Shown here piece by piece: positions 1 to 7,229 of a DNA stretch of 15,512 nt. Numbering within the stretch: the first letter of the stretch is position 1; each line of letters opens with the position of its first letter. The DNA comes from an uncultured Lysobacterales bacterium (GTDB lineage: Bacteria; Pseudomonadota; Gammaproteobacteria; Xanthomonadales; SZUA-36): NCBI GenBank assembly GCA_937995275.1, contig CALKKN010000222.1, positions 1 to 15,512 of the forward strand, given 5' to 3'. The translations under genes and the position numbers were made by a program. Below the pieces are notes generated by a model. The model had not been told where the DNA came from and did not search any database. It was given only the letters and a program-made list of their open reading frames with translations.

Positions 1-1
1 C

Positions 2-127
2 TACCGCATCGATCCGGGGGCGCTTGATCGCCTGCAGCCGGGCACGAAACTTCTATGGCGCGTCACCGCTAATCTGCCGGATGGCAGTGAAACGGTTTCC
101 CCGACCTTCACTACCATCGTTGAGTGA
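2..127 (+). CDS. C-terminal fragment of an unidentified protein (5' end outside window)
   Basis: Reading frame 2 is open from the window edge and ends in TGA at 125-127, giving 41 residues that end in ...TFTTIVE. The fragment contains a PGT-LLWRV-A-LPDG-pattern typical of the last beta strands of an immunoglobulin-like or fibronectin-like sandwich, but no family can be named from so short a piece. GC content and codon use match the neighbouring genes. It is the only plus-strand gene left of mltF and faces the minus-strand grx fusion gene tail to tail. Confidence covers the presence of a coding 3' end, not its function. Confidence 0.5.
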   Translation, partial: YRIDPGALDRLQPGTKLLWRVTANLPDGSETVSPTFTTIVE

Positions 128-142
128 AGGACCGGCGTCAGC

Positions 143-277
143 TCATGTTCTCTTGAATCGCGCCAGCAACCAGGCGGCGCCGGCCGCAAGCAGAACGGCT
201 CCCATGACCCAGTAGAGCGCGCGATGATCGACACAACCCCATTCGCGGCTAAAGCCGCTCCTACAAAGTCGCCCCAC
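143..277 (-). other. Short open frame with a hydrophobic C-terminal tail (possible small membrane peptide or gene remnant)
   Basis: A minus-strand frame ends at TGA (143-145). Its last 20 codons, from an ATG at 205, encode one hydrophobic segment with the pattern MGAVLLAAGAAWLL followed by ARFKRT. This is a helix followed by a basic end, as in a single-pass membrane peptide or a membrane-anchor tail. The frame stays open upstream through the REP element to a GTG at 277. No ribosome binding site is visible before either start. It may be chance, a remnant of a gene cut by REP insertion, or a true small membrane peptide. Confidence 0.15.
242..264 (-). repeat. REP element with GTAG head (repetitive extragenic palindrome)
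   Basis: On the minus strand the element starts with GTAGGA and continues into the palindrome GCGGCT-TT-AGCCGC, then GAA. The stem halves lie at 245-250 and 253-258 with a 2-base loop. A GTAG tetranucleotide placed just before a short imperfect GC palindrome is the hallmark of REP elements in Pseudomonas and Stenotrophomonas, which are moved or maintained by REP-associated tyrosine transposases. An outer inverted repeat (CCCATT at 238-243 and AATGGG at 280-285) surrounds it. It lies between two convergent gene ends, a usual REP position, and could also help end transcription or protect transcripts. Confidence 0.7.
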
Positions 278-303
278 ACAATGGGACGCATGGAGATGGG
301 CCG

Positions 304-1239
304 TCAGTAGGTCGGGACCGAAGGGTCGACCTCCATCGACCAGGCGTGGATGCCGCCGGCGACGTTGCTGATGTCGGAAAAGCCCTGCTTGCGGAAGTAC
401 TCCGCGGCGCCCATGCTGGAGTTGCCGTTATGGCACAGAAATGCGATCGGGCTGTCCTTCGGCATGGCCTCGAGTTTCTCCATGGTCGGCCGATCCGGAA
501 TCAGCGCGCCCTCGATGGAAGCGCGGGCCCGTTCCGATTCGGCGCGGATGTCGACGAGCGTCACGTCGCCGGCCTTCAGCTTGTCGGACAGTTCCTGAAC
601 GGTCATCTGCTTTACCGGAGGCGGCGCCTGGGGCAACCGGATCGTCAGGCCCTCGCCCTGCATGGTGGAAACCCAGTCGATCTCCGCCCCGCGGGCGCGC
701 TGCGCCGTTGCGATATCCATCAGCACCTTGATGCCGTTCGATTCGCTGGCGATTTCGGTGCCCTGGGGCGGGGCCAGGTTGAACTGCGCGTCCCAGTTGG
801 CGTCCACCAGGAAATGCAGAGCGACGCCTTCGTGGCCCTGCATCGCCTCGCGAATCTTGTCCGCAGCGGCCGGGGTCACCGTAATCTCAGGAGCCGTGCG
901 GTCCGGGGCGCCCAGGCCGAGATACTCATGCAATTCGCCGGTGTTGAGCATGTTGAGCACAATGTCACAACCGCCCACCAGTTCGCCGTCGATGTACAGC
1001 TGGGGAATGGTCGGCCAGTTCCCATATGCCTTGATGCCTTCACGGACGTCTTCATCGTCCAGCACGTTGACGGTCGCGTAGTCCGGCAGGATGCTGTCCA
1101 GCGCCGCCACGGTGCGCGCGGAGAAACCGCACATCGGCTGCTGGCGGGTTCCCTTCATGAACAGAACGACCTTGCTGTCGTCAAGGTATGACTCGATTTT
1201 GCCTTTGACGGCGTCGGAAAGTTCCATGGTTTCAATCAT
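304..1239 (-). CDS. Grx4-type monothiol glutaredoxin / IscA-like / rhodanese triple-domain protein
   Basis: A 311-residue cytoplasmic protein made of three domains. Residues about 6-110 are a monothiol glutaredoxin with the CGFS active site (Cys37), the WPTIPQLYI loop and the GGCD motif, which in this family binds a [2Fe-2S] cluster with glutathione. Residues about 120-210 resemble an IscA/HesB A-type carrier, but the usual three cysteines are absent: the C-terminal CGCG region reads MQGEG. Residues about 215-311 are a rhodanese domain with active-site loop CHNGNSS (Cys269). The likely role is in iron-sulfur trafficking or redox sulfur chemistry. ATG at 1239 is chosen because it has AGAGA just upstream and begins shortly before the domain; ATGs at 1284 and 1227 are alternatives. 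It lies 63 bases after the preceding gene and is probably last in that transcript. Confidence 0.9.
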   Translation of the reverse strand: MIETMELSDAVKGKIESYLDDSKVVLFMKGTRQQPMCGFSARTVAALDSILPDYATVNVLDDEDVREGIKAYGNWPTIPQLYIDGELVGGCDIVLNMLNTGELHEYLGLGAPDRTAPEITVTPAAADKIREAMQGHEGVALHFLVDANWDAQFNLAPPQGTEIASESNGIKVLMDIATAQRARGAEIDWVSTMQGEGLTIRLPQAPPPVKQMTVQELSDKLKAGDVTLVDIRAESERARASIEGALIPDRPTMEKLEAMPKDSPIAFLCHNGNSSMGAAEYFRKQGFSDISNVAGGIHAWSMEVDPSVPTY

Positions 1240-1302
1240 TCTCTGGATTTTGAACTGGGGGTCAAATGCGCATATGGCGGCCATTCATGCCGAAATCAAG
1301 CA

Positions 1303-2490
1303 TCAAATAGGACGCGGGCCGCCGCCGGGGGGATGGTCAGCGGCGTCCGGGCGCAGCCGCCGCGTCGTCTCGTCGTAGACGAGGGTGCCGGGAAAGGCGA
1401 CCGTATGCCCGCCGGCGACGCGGTCGCGCAGGCACGCATGAATGTCGTTGAGGCCACCTGGGCTGAGCGGATAGTAGTTCTCGATCATCCCGCCGTGGGT
1501 CACCGTGATGGCCACGGTGCCGAGGCCGTCGAGGCTGTGCTCGGTGACGGTCGGGTCTGGTCCGGCCGTTGCGGCCTCGGAGACTTCCCGGAAAAAACTC
1601 CCCTCCAGGCAGTCCTCGGCGCCCGGCAGGTGGAATTGAACGGTCAGCCCATGCGCCCCCAGGGTGGTCAGGTACTGCCGCATTTCCCGGGTGTGGTCGG
1701 CGTAGGCCTCCGCCAGGGCGAGGCGCCCGGCCGGCAGGTCTGCGCCTCCGCCCTGGACCGCCCAGTAATCGAAGGTTTGAAAATCGGTGTGAACCGCCGA
1801 TTCCCGCCATTCGTAGGTCTGGCCGGAAGGCGTCGTCACAGCCAGCGCATCCTCCCGCCCGGCCAGGGCGGCATCCAGCAGGTCCCACAGGGGCAGGAAG
1901 CCGAAATGCTCGAGCTGCAGGCGCAGCAGCGCGTTGAGATCGGTCAGGGTCATCAGCCGGGCATGGTTGACGGAGACCCCGAAAGCCGCCGCCAGCCAGC
2001 TTGCCGAATGCGCGGACACTTGCCCCTCCTCGAGGAAGCGGTATTCCATGGCATGGCCGATTTCGGTAACCAGCGGCGCGGGGCCGTGGATTGACAGCGG
2101 CAACAATTGCAGCATTCCCAGCGGTATGTCGTCGAAGGGCTGCAGGTCGTCCACCGGCATCCTTCCACCGGTACCGCCGATACTCACCAGGCCCGGCTGA
2201 AATCGGCCGGCACCTGGCGTCGCCGTGGCCTCCAGCGCCGCGAACACGGGGTAACCGGGCCGCAGTACCTGGGTCTGATCGTACAGGGCGCCCGCGGCGA
2301 TCAGGCCGCAACGCGAGATGTCCGGCAGCAGGGCCTGCATGTCGGCCGCGAGGTGCGCGAGCATCTGTTCGGCCTGCGTGGCTTCGAGCAGCGCCGGGCG
2401 CGAGGCGTCGGGCCCGTAGTAGCGGGTGGCGTCGGTTTCTATCGCCACCATGACGCGGTAGAAACCCGGCCGATCGCTGACGTCCGTCAT
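1303..2490 (-). CDS. Conserved-looking protein of unknown function, 395 residues
   Basis: Begins MTDVSDRPGFYRVMV and ends GGGPRPI. The ATG at 2490 shares one base with the TGA of the DUF1232 gene (TGATG), which strongly supports this start over the longer open frame that continues upstream inside that gene. There is no signal peptide or clear membrane helix. The protein is mildly acidic and looks like a soluble globular alpha/beta protein. I recognise no family or catalytic motif. Segments rich in His, Asp and Gly near the C terminus (THGGMIENYYPLSPGG) could form a binding site, but this is speculation. Coupling to the DUF1232 gene suggests a joint role. Confidence 0.8.
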   Translation of the reverse strand: MTDVSDRPGFYRVMVAIETDATRYYGPDASRPALLEATQAEQMLAHLAADMQALLPDISRCGLIAAGALYDQTQVLRPGYPVFAALEATATPGAGRFQPGLVSIGGTGGRMPVDDLQPFDDIPLGMLQLLPLSIHGPAPLVTEIGHAMEYRFLEEGQVSAHSASWLAAAFGVSVNHARLMTLTDLNALLRLQLEHFGFLPLWDLLDAALAGREDALAVTTPSGQTYEWRESAVHTDFQTFDYWAVQGGGADLPAGRLALAEAYADHTREMRQYLTTLGAHGLTVQFHLPGAEDCLEGSFFREVSEAATAGPDPTVTEHSLDGLGTVAITVTHGGMIENYYPLSPGGLNDIHACLRDRVAGGHTVAFPGTLVYDETTRRLRPDAADHPPGGGPRPI

Positions 2491-3047
2491 CAGAACAGGG
2501 AGAATGGTGAGTGCCCGCCGCCCTTGCCCCGGCCGCGCCGGCGGCGCATGCGCGAATGCAGCTGCTTGCGGCGTTCCTCGAGCCAGTCCGAACGGTCGAC
2601 CTCCAGCGCCTCCTTGCCCTGCCTGCTCGATTCCGCCGCACGATAGACGCAAAAGTCACGATAGGCCTGGATCTCATGCTTCAGCTCGCGGCAGACCATC
2701 TCGATCATGATCGCGTCGTCCAGGTAACCCAGCCCCGGGATATCGTCCGGGATCAGGTCCTCGGGCTCCGAGAAGTAGGACATGGCCTCGAGCACATGAT
2801 TCCGATCCTCGGTCTCCAGGCCCCAGCCATCATCGACGACCATGCCGATCAGGGTTTCGAGCCGGTTCAGCCGCTCCCGGATAAAATCGGAAGTCTCCGA
2901 TTCCGAGACTCGCGCGAGCAGCTCGCGCACGTTCTCGATGACGGCGTCGTCGTCCAGGCTCCCGGCCCGTTCACGAGCCCGTAGCATGGCCTGCCTGAAA
3001 AAATCCAGGTCGTCTTCGCTCAGTTCAAAAGTGATTTCCATCGACAC
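2490..3047 (-). CDS. DUF1232 (YkvA-like) domain protein
   Basis: A 185-residue protein. Residues about 97-120 carry the DUF1232 signature LIPDDIPGLGYLDDA, with the conserved acidic pairs and the I-P-D-x-IP-x-LG-x-LDDA pattern. The N-terminal 90 residues are acidic and helical (FELSEDDLDFF; ERLNRLETLIG). The C terminus is very basic (RMRRRRGRGKGGG) and could contact nucleic acid or membrane lipid. GTG at 3047 is chosen because GGAGAG lies 8 bases upstream; the in-frame ATG at 3041 would place that site too far away. The family has no established biochemical role; many members have membrane helices, but none is evident here. It starts a new transcript block and is translationally coupled to the next gene. 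Confidence 0.8.
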   Translation of the reverse strand: MSMEITFELSEDDLDFFRQAMLRARERAGSLDDDAVIENVRELLARVSESETSDFIRERLNRLETLIGMVVDDGWGLETEDRNHVLEAMSYFSEPEDLIPDDIPGLGYLDDAIMIEMVCRELKHEIQAYRDFCVYRAAESSRQGKEALEVDRSDWLEERRKQLHSRMRRRRGRGKGGGHSPFSLF

Positions 3048-3097
3048 GTCGTTCTCTCCACCCCATGCAGTCCTTGCGGGGCCGCGGCCGTAGCCAG

Positions 3098-3114
3098 GAT
3101 TTGTAGACTAAATC
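3098..3114. promoter_or_regulatory. Inverted repeat upstream of the DUF1232 gene
   Basis: The site reads GATTT-gtagacT-AAATC, a 5-bp inverted repeat with a 7-base spacer, in a slightly AT-rich spot about 50 bases before the GTG start. It could be an operator or part of the promoter region of the downstream three-gene block. No clear -35/-10 pair could be assigned. Confidence 0.25.
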
Positions 3115-3120
3115 GGGTAC

Positions 3121-3146
3121 CGGCCCCCGTCAAACGGGCGGGGCCG
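3121..3146 (-). terminator. GC-rich hairpin after the peptide-transporter operon
   Basis: CGGCCCC at 3121-3127 pairs with GGGGCCG at 3140-3146, with further CGT/ACG pairing inside. It lies just after the stop of the LEA14-like gene. No T tract follows on the minus strand, so it would be an atypical terminator or an RNA-stabilising 3' hairpin. The position between two gene blocks fits a transcript end. Confidence 0.35.
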
Positions 3147-3169
3147 ACGTGTCGGAAAGCGCAGGCCGC

Positions 3170-3703
3170 CTAGAGCTTGTCGTCGCGGCGCAACTCCTGC
3201 GCCTGCGTGACGGCCGATCGGAAACTCCCGGGCCTGCCCGGCACCGGGTAGAGGTGTCCTTTCTGCTCGAAGCGCAGATAGCCGTCCTCCTGCGTGAGGA
3301 CGCGGCCGCCGAGTTCGAAGGGCAGGCTGTTGACCTCGCCCCGCTCCAACGAGCCGAGCATGCGGCGCACATCGTCGGCCGGCGTTTCCTCGACGCGGTA
3401 CTCCTCGGCGCTGTTGGCGTCGATCAGCAGCCGCAGTTCGCGGGCATCGCGGGTGAGCTGAACGTCGTCGACCGTCACCGTGACCTCGATGGCCTCGATG
3501 TTCATCGCGACGCCGTTCTGGTTGTCGATCCGGTATTCCGTGGCCAGCCGGCCTTCGGCCAGGCTCATGGTGGAGATACTGACGAACGGTGGGCGGCCTT
3601 TGATGACCTGCGGCCCGCAGGCGGTACAGGCGACGCCCGCCAACAGCAGCACGGCCAGGGTGCCGGGCAGGTACGAACGCAGTCGTTGGGTCAGGAATTC
3701 CAT
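3170..3703 (-). CDS. LEA14/WHy-like putative lipoprotein
   Basis: A 177-residue protein. The N terminus MEFLTQRLRSYL is followed by a hydrophobic stretch and LAGVAC (Cys26), a possible but imperfect lipobox with a second cysteine at 29. The rest contains alternating beta-strand patterns such as FVSISTMSLAEGRLATEYRI and EAIEVTVTVDDVQL, typical of the LEA14/WHy fold, a small immunoglobulin-like domain of unclear function found on the cell surface or in the periplasm. ATG at 3703 is chosen because TAAGGTG lies just upstream; an upstream in-frame ATG at 3775 lies deep inside oppF. The start overlaps the end of the ATPase gene by 13 bases, so it is very probably translated with the transporter. 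Confidence 0.75.
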   Translation of the reverse strand: MEFLTQRLRSYLPGTLAVLLLAGVACTACGPQVIKGRPPFVSISTMSLAEGRLATEYRIDNQNGVAMNIEAIEVTVTVDDVQLTRDARELRLLIDANSAEEYRVEETPADDVRRMLGSLERGEVNSLPFELGGRVLTQEDGYLRFEQKGHLYPVPGRPGSFRSAVTQAQELRRDDKL

Positions 3704-4665
3704 AACAAACACCTTACGCGGTGCGCCGGTTCCCGATCGCCGGCACGGGTTTCCGGCGGCTGTTCGGTGACGCAACGGGCCATTCGTTCGGAGCAGCGCT
3801 TATGAAACACGCAGCCGCGGGTCGGAGTCAAGGCCGAGGGCGGTTCGCCCTGCAGTATTGCCGGTGGCGGCAGGCGGGGGTCGGGCACCGGGGACGCGGC
3901 CAGCAGAGCGCGCGTGTAGGGATGCGCCGGCTGGGCGAACAGCGTTCCGGCCGGGGCGGTTTCGACCAGCGTGCCGAGGTACATGACGGCGACGGCGTCG
4001 GCCAGCCTGCGTACCACGGCCAGGTCATGGGACACGAACAGGAAGGCGATACCGGTCCGGTCGCGCACCTCCAGCAGCAGTTCCACAATACGTCCCTGCG
4101 AGGGCAGGTCCAGGGACGACAGGGGTTCGTCAGCGACGATCAGTCTGGGTTCCGACACCAGGGCACGGGCCAGGGCCACGCGCTGGCGCTGGCCGCCGGA
4201 CAGTTCGTGAGGCAGGCGATGCCGAAGCGACGGGTCCAGGCCCACGGTCTCGAGCGCGGCAGTGGCCCGGTCCCCGCGTTCACCCGCATCACCGATGCGG
4301 AAATGATCGAGTGGCTCCCGCAGCGTCTGGAGGACGCTGCGGCGTGGGCTGAGGGACGCCATCGGATCCTGGAACACGGCCTGGATATCGCGCCTGGCCG
4401 CACGCAGCTGCTGTGGATTCAAAGTGGTCAGGTCTTCGCCCTGCAACAGGATCTGGCCGGCAGCGACGGGCTGCAACCGCAGAATGGCCCGCGCCAGCGA
4501 GGTCTTGCCGGAACCCGACTCCCCCACCAGCGCCAGGATCGCGGCCGGGGCGATGTCGAGGCTGACGCCCCGCACTGCCCTGATGCCATCGCCACGCCGT
4601 CGCCGCCCCGGATACTCAACGACGAGATCACGCACCGCCAGCAGCGTCGCCGTCGCCCCCGTCAT
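3691..4665 (-). CDS. oppF: Peptide ABC transporter ATP-binding protein (OppF/DppF type)
   Basis: A 324-residue ATPase that powers import of a peptide or similar solute from the cytoplasmic face. Walker A is GESGSGKT (residues 48-55), the Q-loop follows in QAVFQDPMASL, the signature is LSGGQRQR, Walker B is LIVADEPLSSLD, and the switch His is in FVSHD. The C terminus has the oligopeptide-transporter extension with HPYT, then a four-cysteine region (GCVFHKRC...ARC...VRC) found in this subfamily. The start overlaps the oppD stop as ATGA. The gene symbol marks the family; substrate is not shown by the sequence. Confidence 0.92.
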   Translation of the reverse strand: MTGATATLLAVRDLVVEYPGRRRRGDGIRAVRGVSLDIAPAAILALVGESGSGKTSLARAILRLQPVAAGQILLQGEDLTTLNPQQLRAARRDIQAVFQDPMASLSPRRSVLQTLREPLDHFRIGDAGERGDRATAALETVGLDPSLRHRLPHELSGGQRQRVALARALVSEPRLIVADEPLSSLDLPSQGRIVELLLEVRDRTGIAFLFVSHDLAVVRRLADAVAVMYLGTLVETAPAGTLFAQPAHPYTRALLAASPVPDPRLPPPAILQGEPPSALTPTRGCVFHKRCSERMARCVTEQPPETRAGDREPAHRVRCLLWNS

Positions 4666-5447
4666 GACAGCAGATTTCCGCGGGCCGCCCCCAGAAGCGC
4701 CGCGGTGTACGGGTGCTGCGGCTGCGCGAACAACTGGTCGACCCCGGCCTGCTCAACGATTCGACCCATCCGCATGACCGCCGCGCGGTCGCAGTAATGC
4801 GCGACAATGCCGAGGTCGTGCGTGATCAGCAGGATCGCCGTTCCGGCCTCGCCCGCCATTTCGGTAAGCCGCGCCAGGACCTGGGCCTGCGTGGTGACGT
4901 CGAGAGCCGTGGTGGGCTCGTCCGCTACCAGGACCCGGGGCCGGCAGGCCATGGCCATGGCGATGACCACGCGTTGCCGCATGCCGCCCGAAAGCTCGTG
5001 GGGATAACTCCGCAGCACATGCCCGGCATCCGCGAAGCCTACCCGTTGAAGCATCTCCAGGGCGGCGCGACGCGCCTCCGCGCGACCCAGCCCCCGGTGG
5101 CGGCGGAACACGTCGGCAATTTGATTACCGGTGCGGAATACCGGGTCGAGCGCGGTCAGCGGTTCCTGGAAAACCATCGAAATATCACGGCCGCGGACCC
5201 GTCGAAGGCGCGCCTCCGGTAGTGCCGCCAGATTGGTGCCGCACAATTCGATGGAGCCGGCTGCGGTCGGCACCAGTCCCATCAGGGCTTCCGCGGTCTT
5301 GGTCTTGCCGCATCCCGATTCACCGACCAGGGCCAGAATCTCGCCTTCGTGCAGTTCGAAGCTGATTGTGTCCACCACTGCCCTCGGCTGCCCGCCATCC
5401 TGCAGGAATACCGACAGGTCGCGAACGGCGAGGACGGGACTCTTCAT
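4662..5447 (-). CDS. oppD: Peptide ABC transporter ATP-binding protein (OppD/DppD type), short C terminus
   Basis: A 261-residue ATPase partner of OppF. Walker A is GESGCGKT (residues 42-49), the Q-loop is in SMVFQEPLTALDP, the signature is LSGGMRQR, Walker B is VLVADEPTTALD and the switch His is in LITHD. It ends shortly after the HPYTAALL segment, so the cysteine-containing C-terminal extension found in typical 320-340-residue OppD proteins and in the neighbouring OppF is missing. No frameshift is visible: the TGA forms the regular ATGA overlap with oppF, so the short form seems genuine. The start overlaps the oppC stop as ATGA. Confidence 0.92.
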   Translation of the reverse strand: MKSPVLAVRDLSVFLQDGGQPRAVVDTISFELHEGEILALVGESGCGKTKTAEALMGLVPTAAGSIELCGTNLAALPEARLRRVRGRDISMVFQEPLTALDPVFRTGNQIADVFRRHRGLGRAEARRAALEMLQRVGFADAGHVLRSYPHELSGGMRQRVVIAMAMACRPRVLVADEPTTALDVTTQAQVLARLTEMAGEAGTAILLITHDLGIVAHYCDRAAVMRMGRIVEQAGVDQLFAQPQHPYTAALLGAARGNLLS

Positions 5448-6292
5448 TGGGAGGCCTGCTTCGGATCGAAGGCGTCCTGCAGGGCGTCGGCCAGCAGGTT
5501 GAACCCCATCAGCAGCGCGAACAGCATCAGCGAGGCCGCCAGAAAGTTGCTGAAATGGCCGGCCAGCACCTCCTGTGTGCTCTCAGCCAACATCAGGCCC
5601 CAGCTGACCCCGTCCTGGACACCGAGCCCGAGGAAGCTCAGGATCACCTCGGTCTTGATTGCTGCCACGAACGCTATGCTGGCCTGCACCAGCAGGATGT
5701 GGATCGTGTTGGGCAGCACGTGACGGCCCAGGATCAGGGCGTCGGGGAGGCCAATGGTGCGGGCCGCCAGGACGAACTCCCGGGTTTTCAACTTCATGAC
5801 CTCGGCGCGAACCAGACGGCCCGTGGTGGTCCAGAAGGTCGCAATCATGGCTACGTGCATGGCCCAGCCCTTGCCCTGCAGGGCGAAGGCAACCGCGGCG
5901 ACGAACAGGTAGAACGGTATCGAGTCCAGTACGCCTTTCAGCCACAGGATCGCGCCATCCACCCAGCTGTGGCTGTACCAGCCGGCAAGCGCGCCCAGCA
6001 GCGCGCCCAGCAGGGTGGACGACACGGCCACGACGAGGCCGATCTCGAAGGCCGTCCTGACGCTGTAGATGGCGCGCTCGAAAATATCCTGCCCGAGGAT
6101 GTTGGTCCCGAACCAGTGGTCGGGTCCGGGCGTCTCCCAGCGGGCGCCGTCGGCAGCGGACCAGTCCTGGCCGATCAGCCCGAGCCAGACTGCCATGGCC
6201 ACCAGCAGAAACAGGCCGACCACGACCAGACCCGCCAGGCCGGCCGGGTCATCGCGGAGCTGCCCCCAGATTCGCCGCTCGGCGTTCATCAC
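5444..6292 (-). CDS. oppC: Peptide ABC transporter permease (OppC/DppC type)
   Basis: A 282-residue inner-membrane permease. It has an N-terminal cytoplasmic segment (ERRIWGQLRDDPAG), a first helix at about residues 20-40, a periplasmic loop with HWFGTNILGQDIFERAIY, typical of OppC proteins, then five further helices. The EAA loop that docks on the ATPases is AARTIGLPDALILGRHVLPN. Translation can begin at GTG 6292 (GTGA overlap with oppB) or at the adjacent ATG 6289 (one-base overlap); both give nearly the same protein. It pairs with OppB to form the translocation pore. Confidence 0.92.
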   Translation of the reverse strand: MMNAERRIWGQLRDDPAGLAGLVVVGLFLLVAMAVWLGLIGQDWSAADGARWETPGPDHWFGTNILGQDIFERAIYSVRTAFEIGLVVAVSSTLLGALLGALAGWYSHSWVDGAILWLKGVLDSIPFYLFVAAVAFALQGKGWAMHVAMIATFWTTTGRLVRAEVMKLKTREFVLAARTIGLPDALILGRHVLPNTIHILLVQASIAFVAAIKTEVILSFLGLGVQDGVSWGLMLAESTQEVLAGHFSNFLAASLMLFALLMGFNLLADALQDAFDPKQASQ

Positions 6293-7227
6293 GCGACCCT
6301 CGGGTCGACCAGCCGGTACAGCAGATCGGTGGCGATCTGGATCAGCACGAAGGCGGCTGCGGTGAGCCCGACGACGGCTTTCAGCACGGGCTGGTCACCG
6401 CTGGTGATGGCGTCGAAAGCGACCTTGCCGACCCCGGGTATCCCGAAGTAGCTCTCGATGAGCAGGCTGCCCGAAATGACGACCAGCGGAATCGAGAACA
6501 TCACGCGCGTGATGATCGGCACCAGGCTGTTCTTGAGCACGTGCTTCCACATCACCACGGTCGGTGAGGCCCCGAACGCGCGGGCCGTGCGAATGTGGTC
6601 GCGGGCGGCCTCTTCCACGAAGATGGCGCGGTAGAACCGGGTGTTGTAGCCGAGGGTCACCAGCACCAGCGACAGGGTAGGCACGGCGACGTAACTCAGG
6701 TAGGAGGGCAGGTCGGTCACCTGCCAGCCCCGCACCGGGAACAGATTGAGGCCGTATGGCGTGCTCAGCAGCACCTGCAGGGCAATGACGATCACCAGAA
6801 AGCTGATGCTCATGCCGGTGACGGACAGCGCGGAAATGAGCCGGTCGGCCCACTGGCCGCGCCGACGGGCGGCGGCCAGTCCCAGCGCGATGCCCAGCAG
6901 GTTGCCCAGCACGAAGCCCGGCAGCATCAGCGCCAGGCTCACGGGCACGGTCCGCGCCAGTATGCGGCTGACCTGCTCGCCGGAGGCGTTCGAGGACCCG
7001 AGACGAAGGGTAAACAGGTCGGTGACGTAATCCAGGTAGCGCTGCATGAACGGCTGGTCGTAACCGAGCTGGTGCCGGACCTCGGCGATCTGCTCCGCCG
7101 AAGCGTTCTTGCCGACCAGCGTGTAGGTCTGATCCGGCCCGAACCAGACCATCAGGACGAAGCTGATGAACGTGACGCCGAGGATCAGCAGCAAGCCGTA
7201 AACGGCCTTGCGCAGCGCATACAGCAC
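6289..7227 (-). CDS. oppB: Peptide ABC transporter permease (OppB/DppB type)
   Basis: A 312-residue inner-membrane permease. The start is GTG at 7227, two bases after the binding-protein stop, giving (M)LYALRKAVYG and then a first helix at about 9-29 as in all OppB proteins. A much longer open frame runs upstream inside the binding-protein gene but is only an out-of-frame shadow. Other helices lie at about 98-120, 135-158 and 175-195 and in the last third. The EAA loop reads RTARAFGASPTVVMWKHVLK. The final segment ATDLLYRLVDPRVA is characteristic of the family. Confidence 0.92.
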   Translation of the reverse strand: MLYALRKAVYGLLLILGVTFISFVLMVWFGPDQTYTLVGKNASAEQIAEVRHQLGYDQPFMQRYLDYVTDLFTLRLGSSNASGEQVSRILARTVPVSLALMLPGFVLGNLLGIALGLAAARRRGQWADRLISALSVTGMSISFLVIVIALQVLLSTPYGLNLFPVRGWQVTDLPSYLSYVAVPTLSLVLVTLGYNTRFYRAIFVEEAARDHIRTARAFGASPTVVMWKHVLKNSLVPIITRVMFSIPLVVISGSLLIESYFGIPGVGKVAFDAITSGDQPVLKAVVGLTAAAFVLIQIATDLLYRLVDPRVA

Positions 7228-7229
7228 CG

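Noticed and set aside
346..1191. 281-codon plus-strand frame opposite the glutaredoxin fusion
   Set aside because: The minus strand has clear domain motifs in all three parts, so the plus-strand frame is a GC-driven shadow. The same holds for the long plus-strand frames at 3721-4797 and 5366-6451.
2491..2652. 54-codon N-terminal extension of the 395-residue protein
   Set aside because: It lies inside the DUF1232 gene and reads as an out-of-frame shadow; the TGATG junction gives the natural start.
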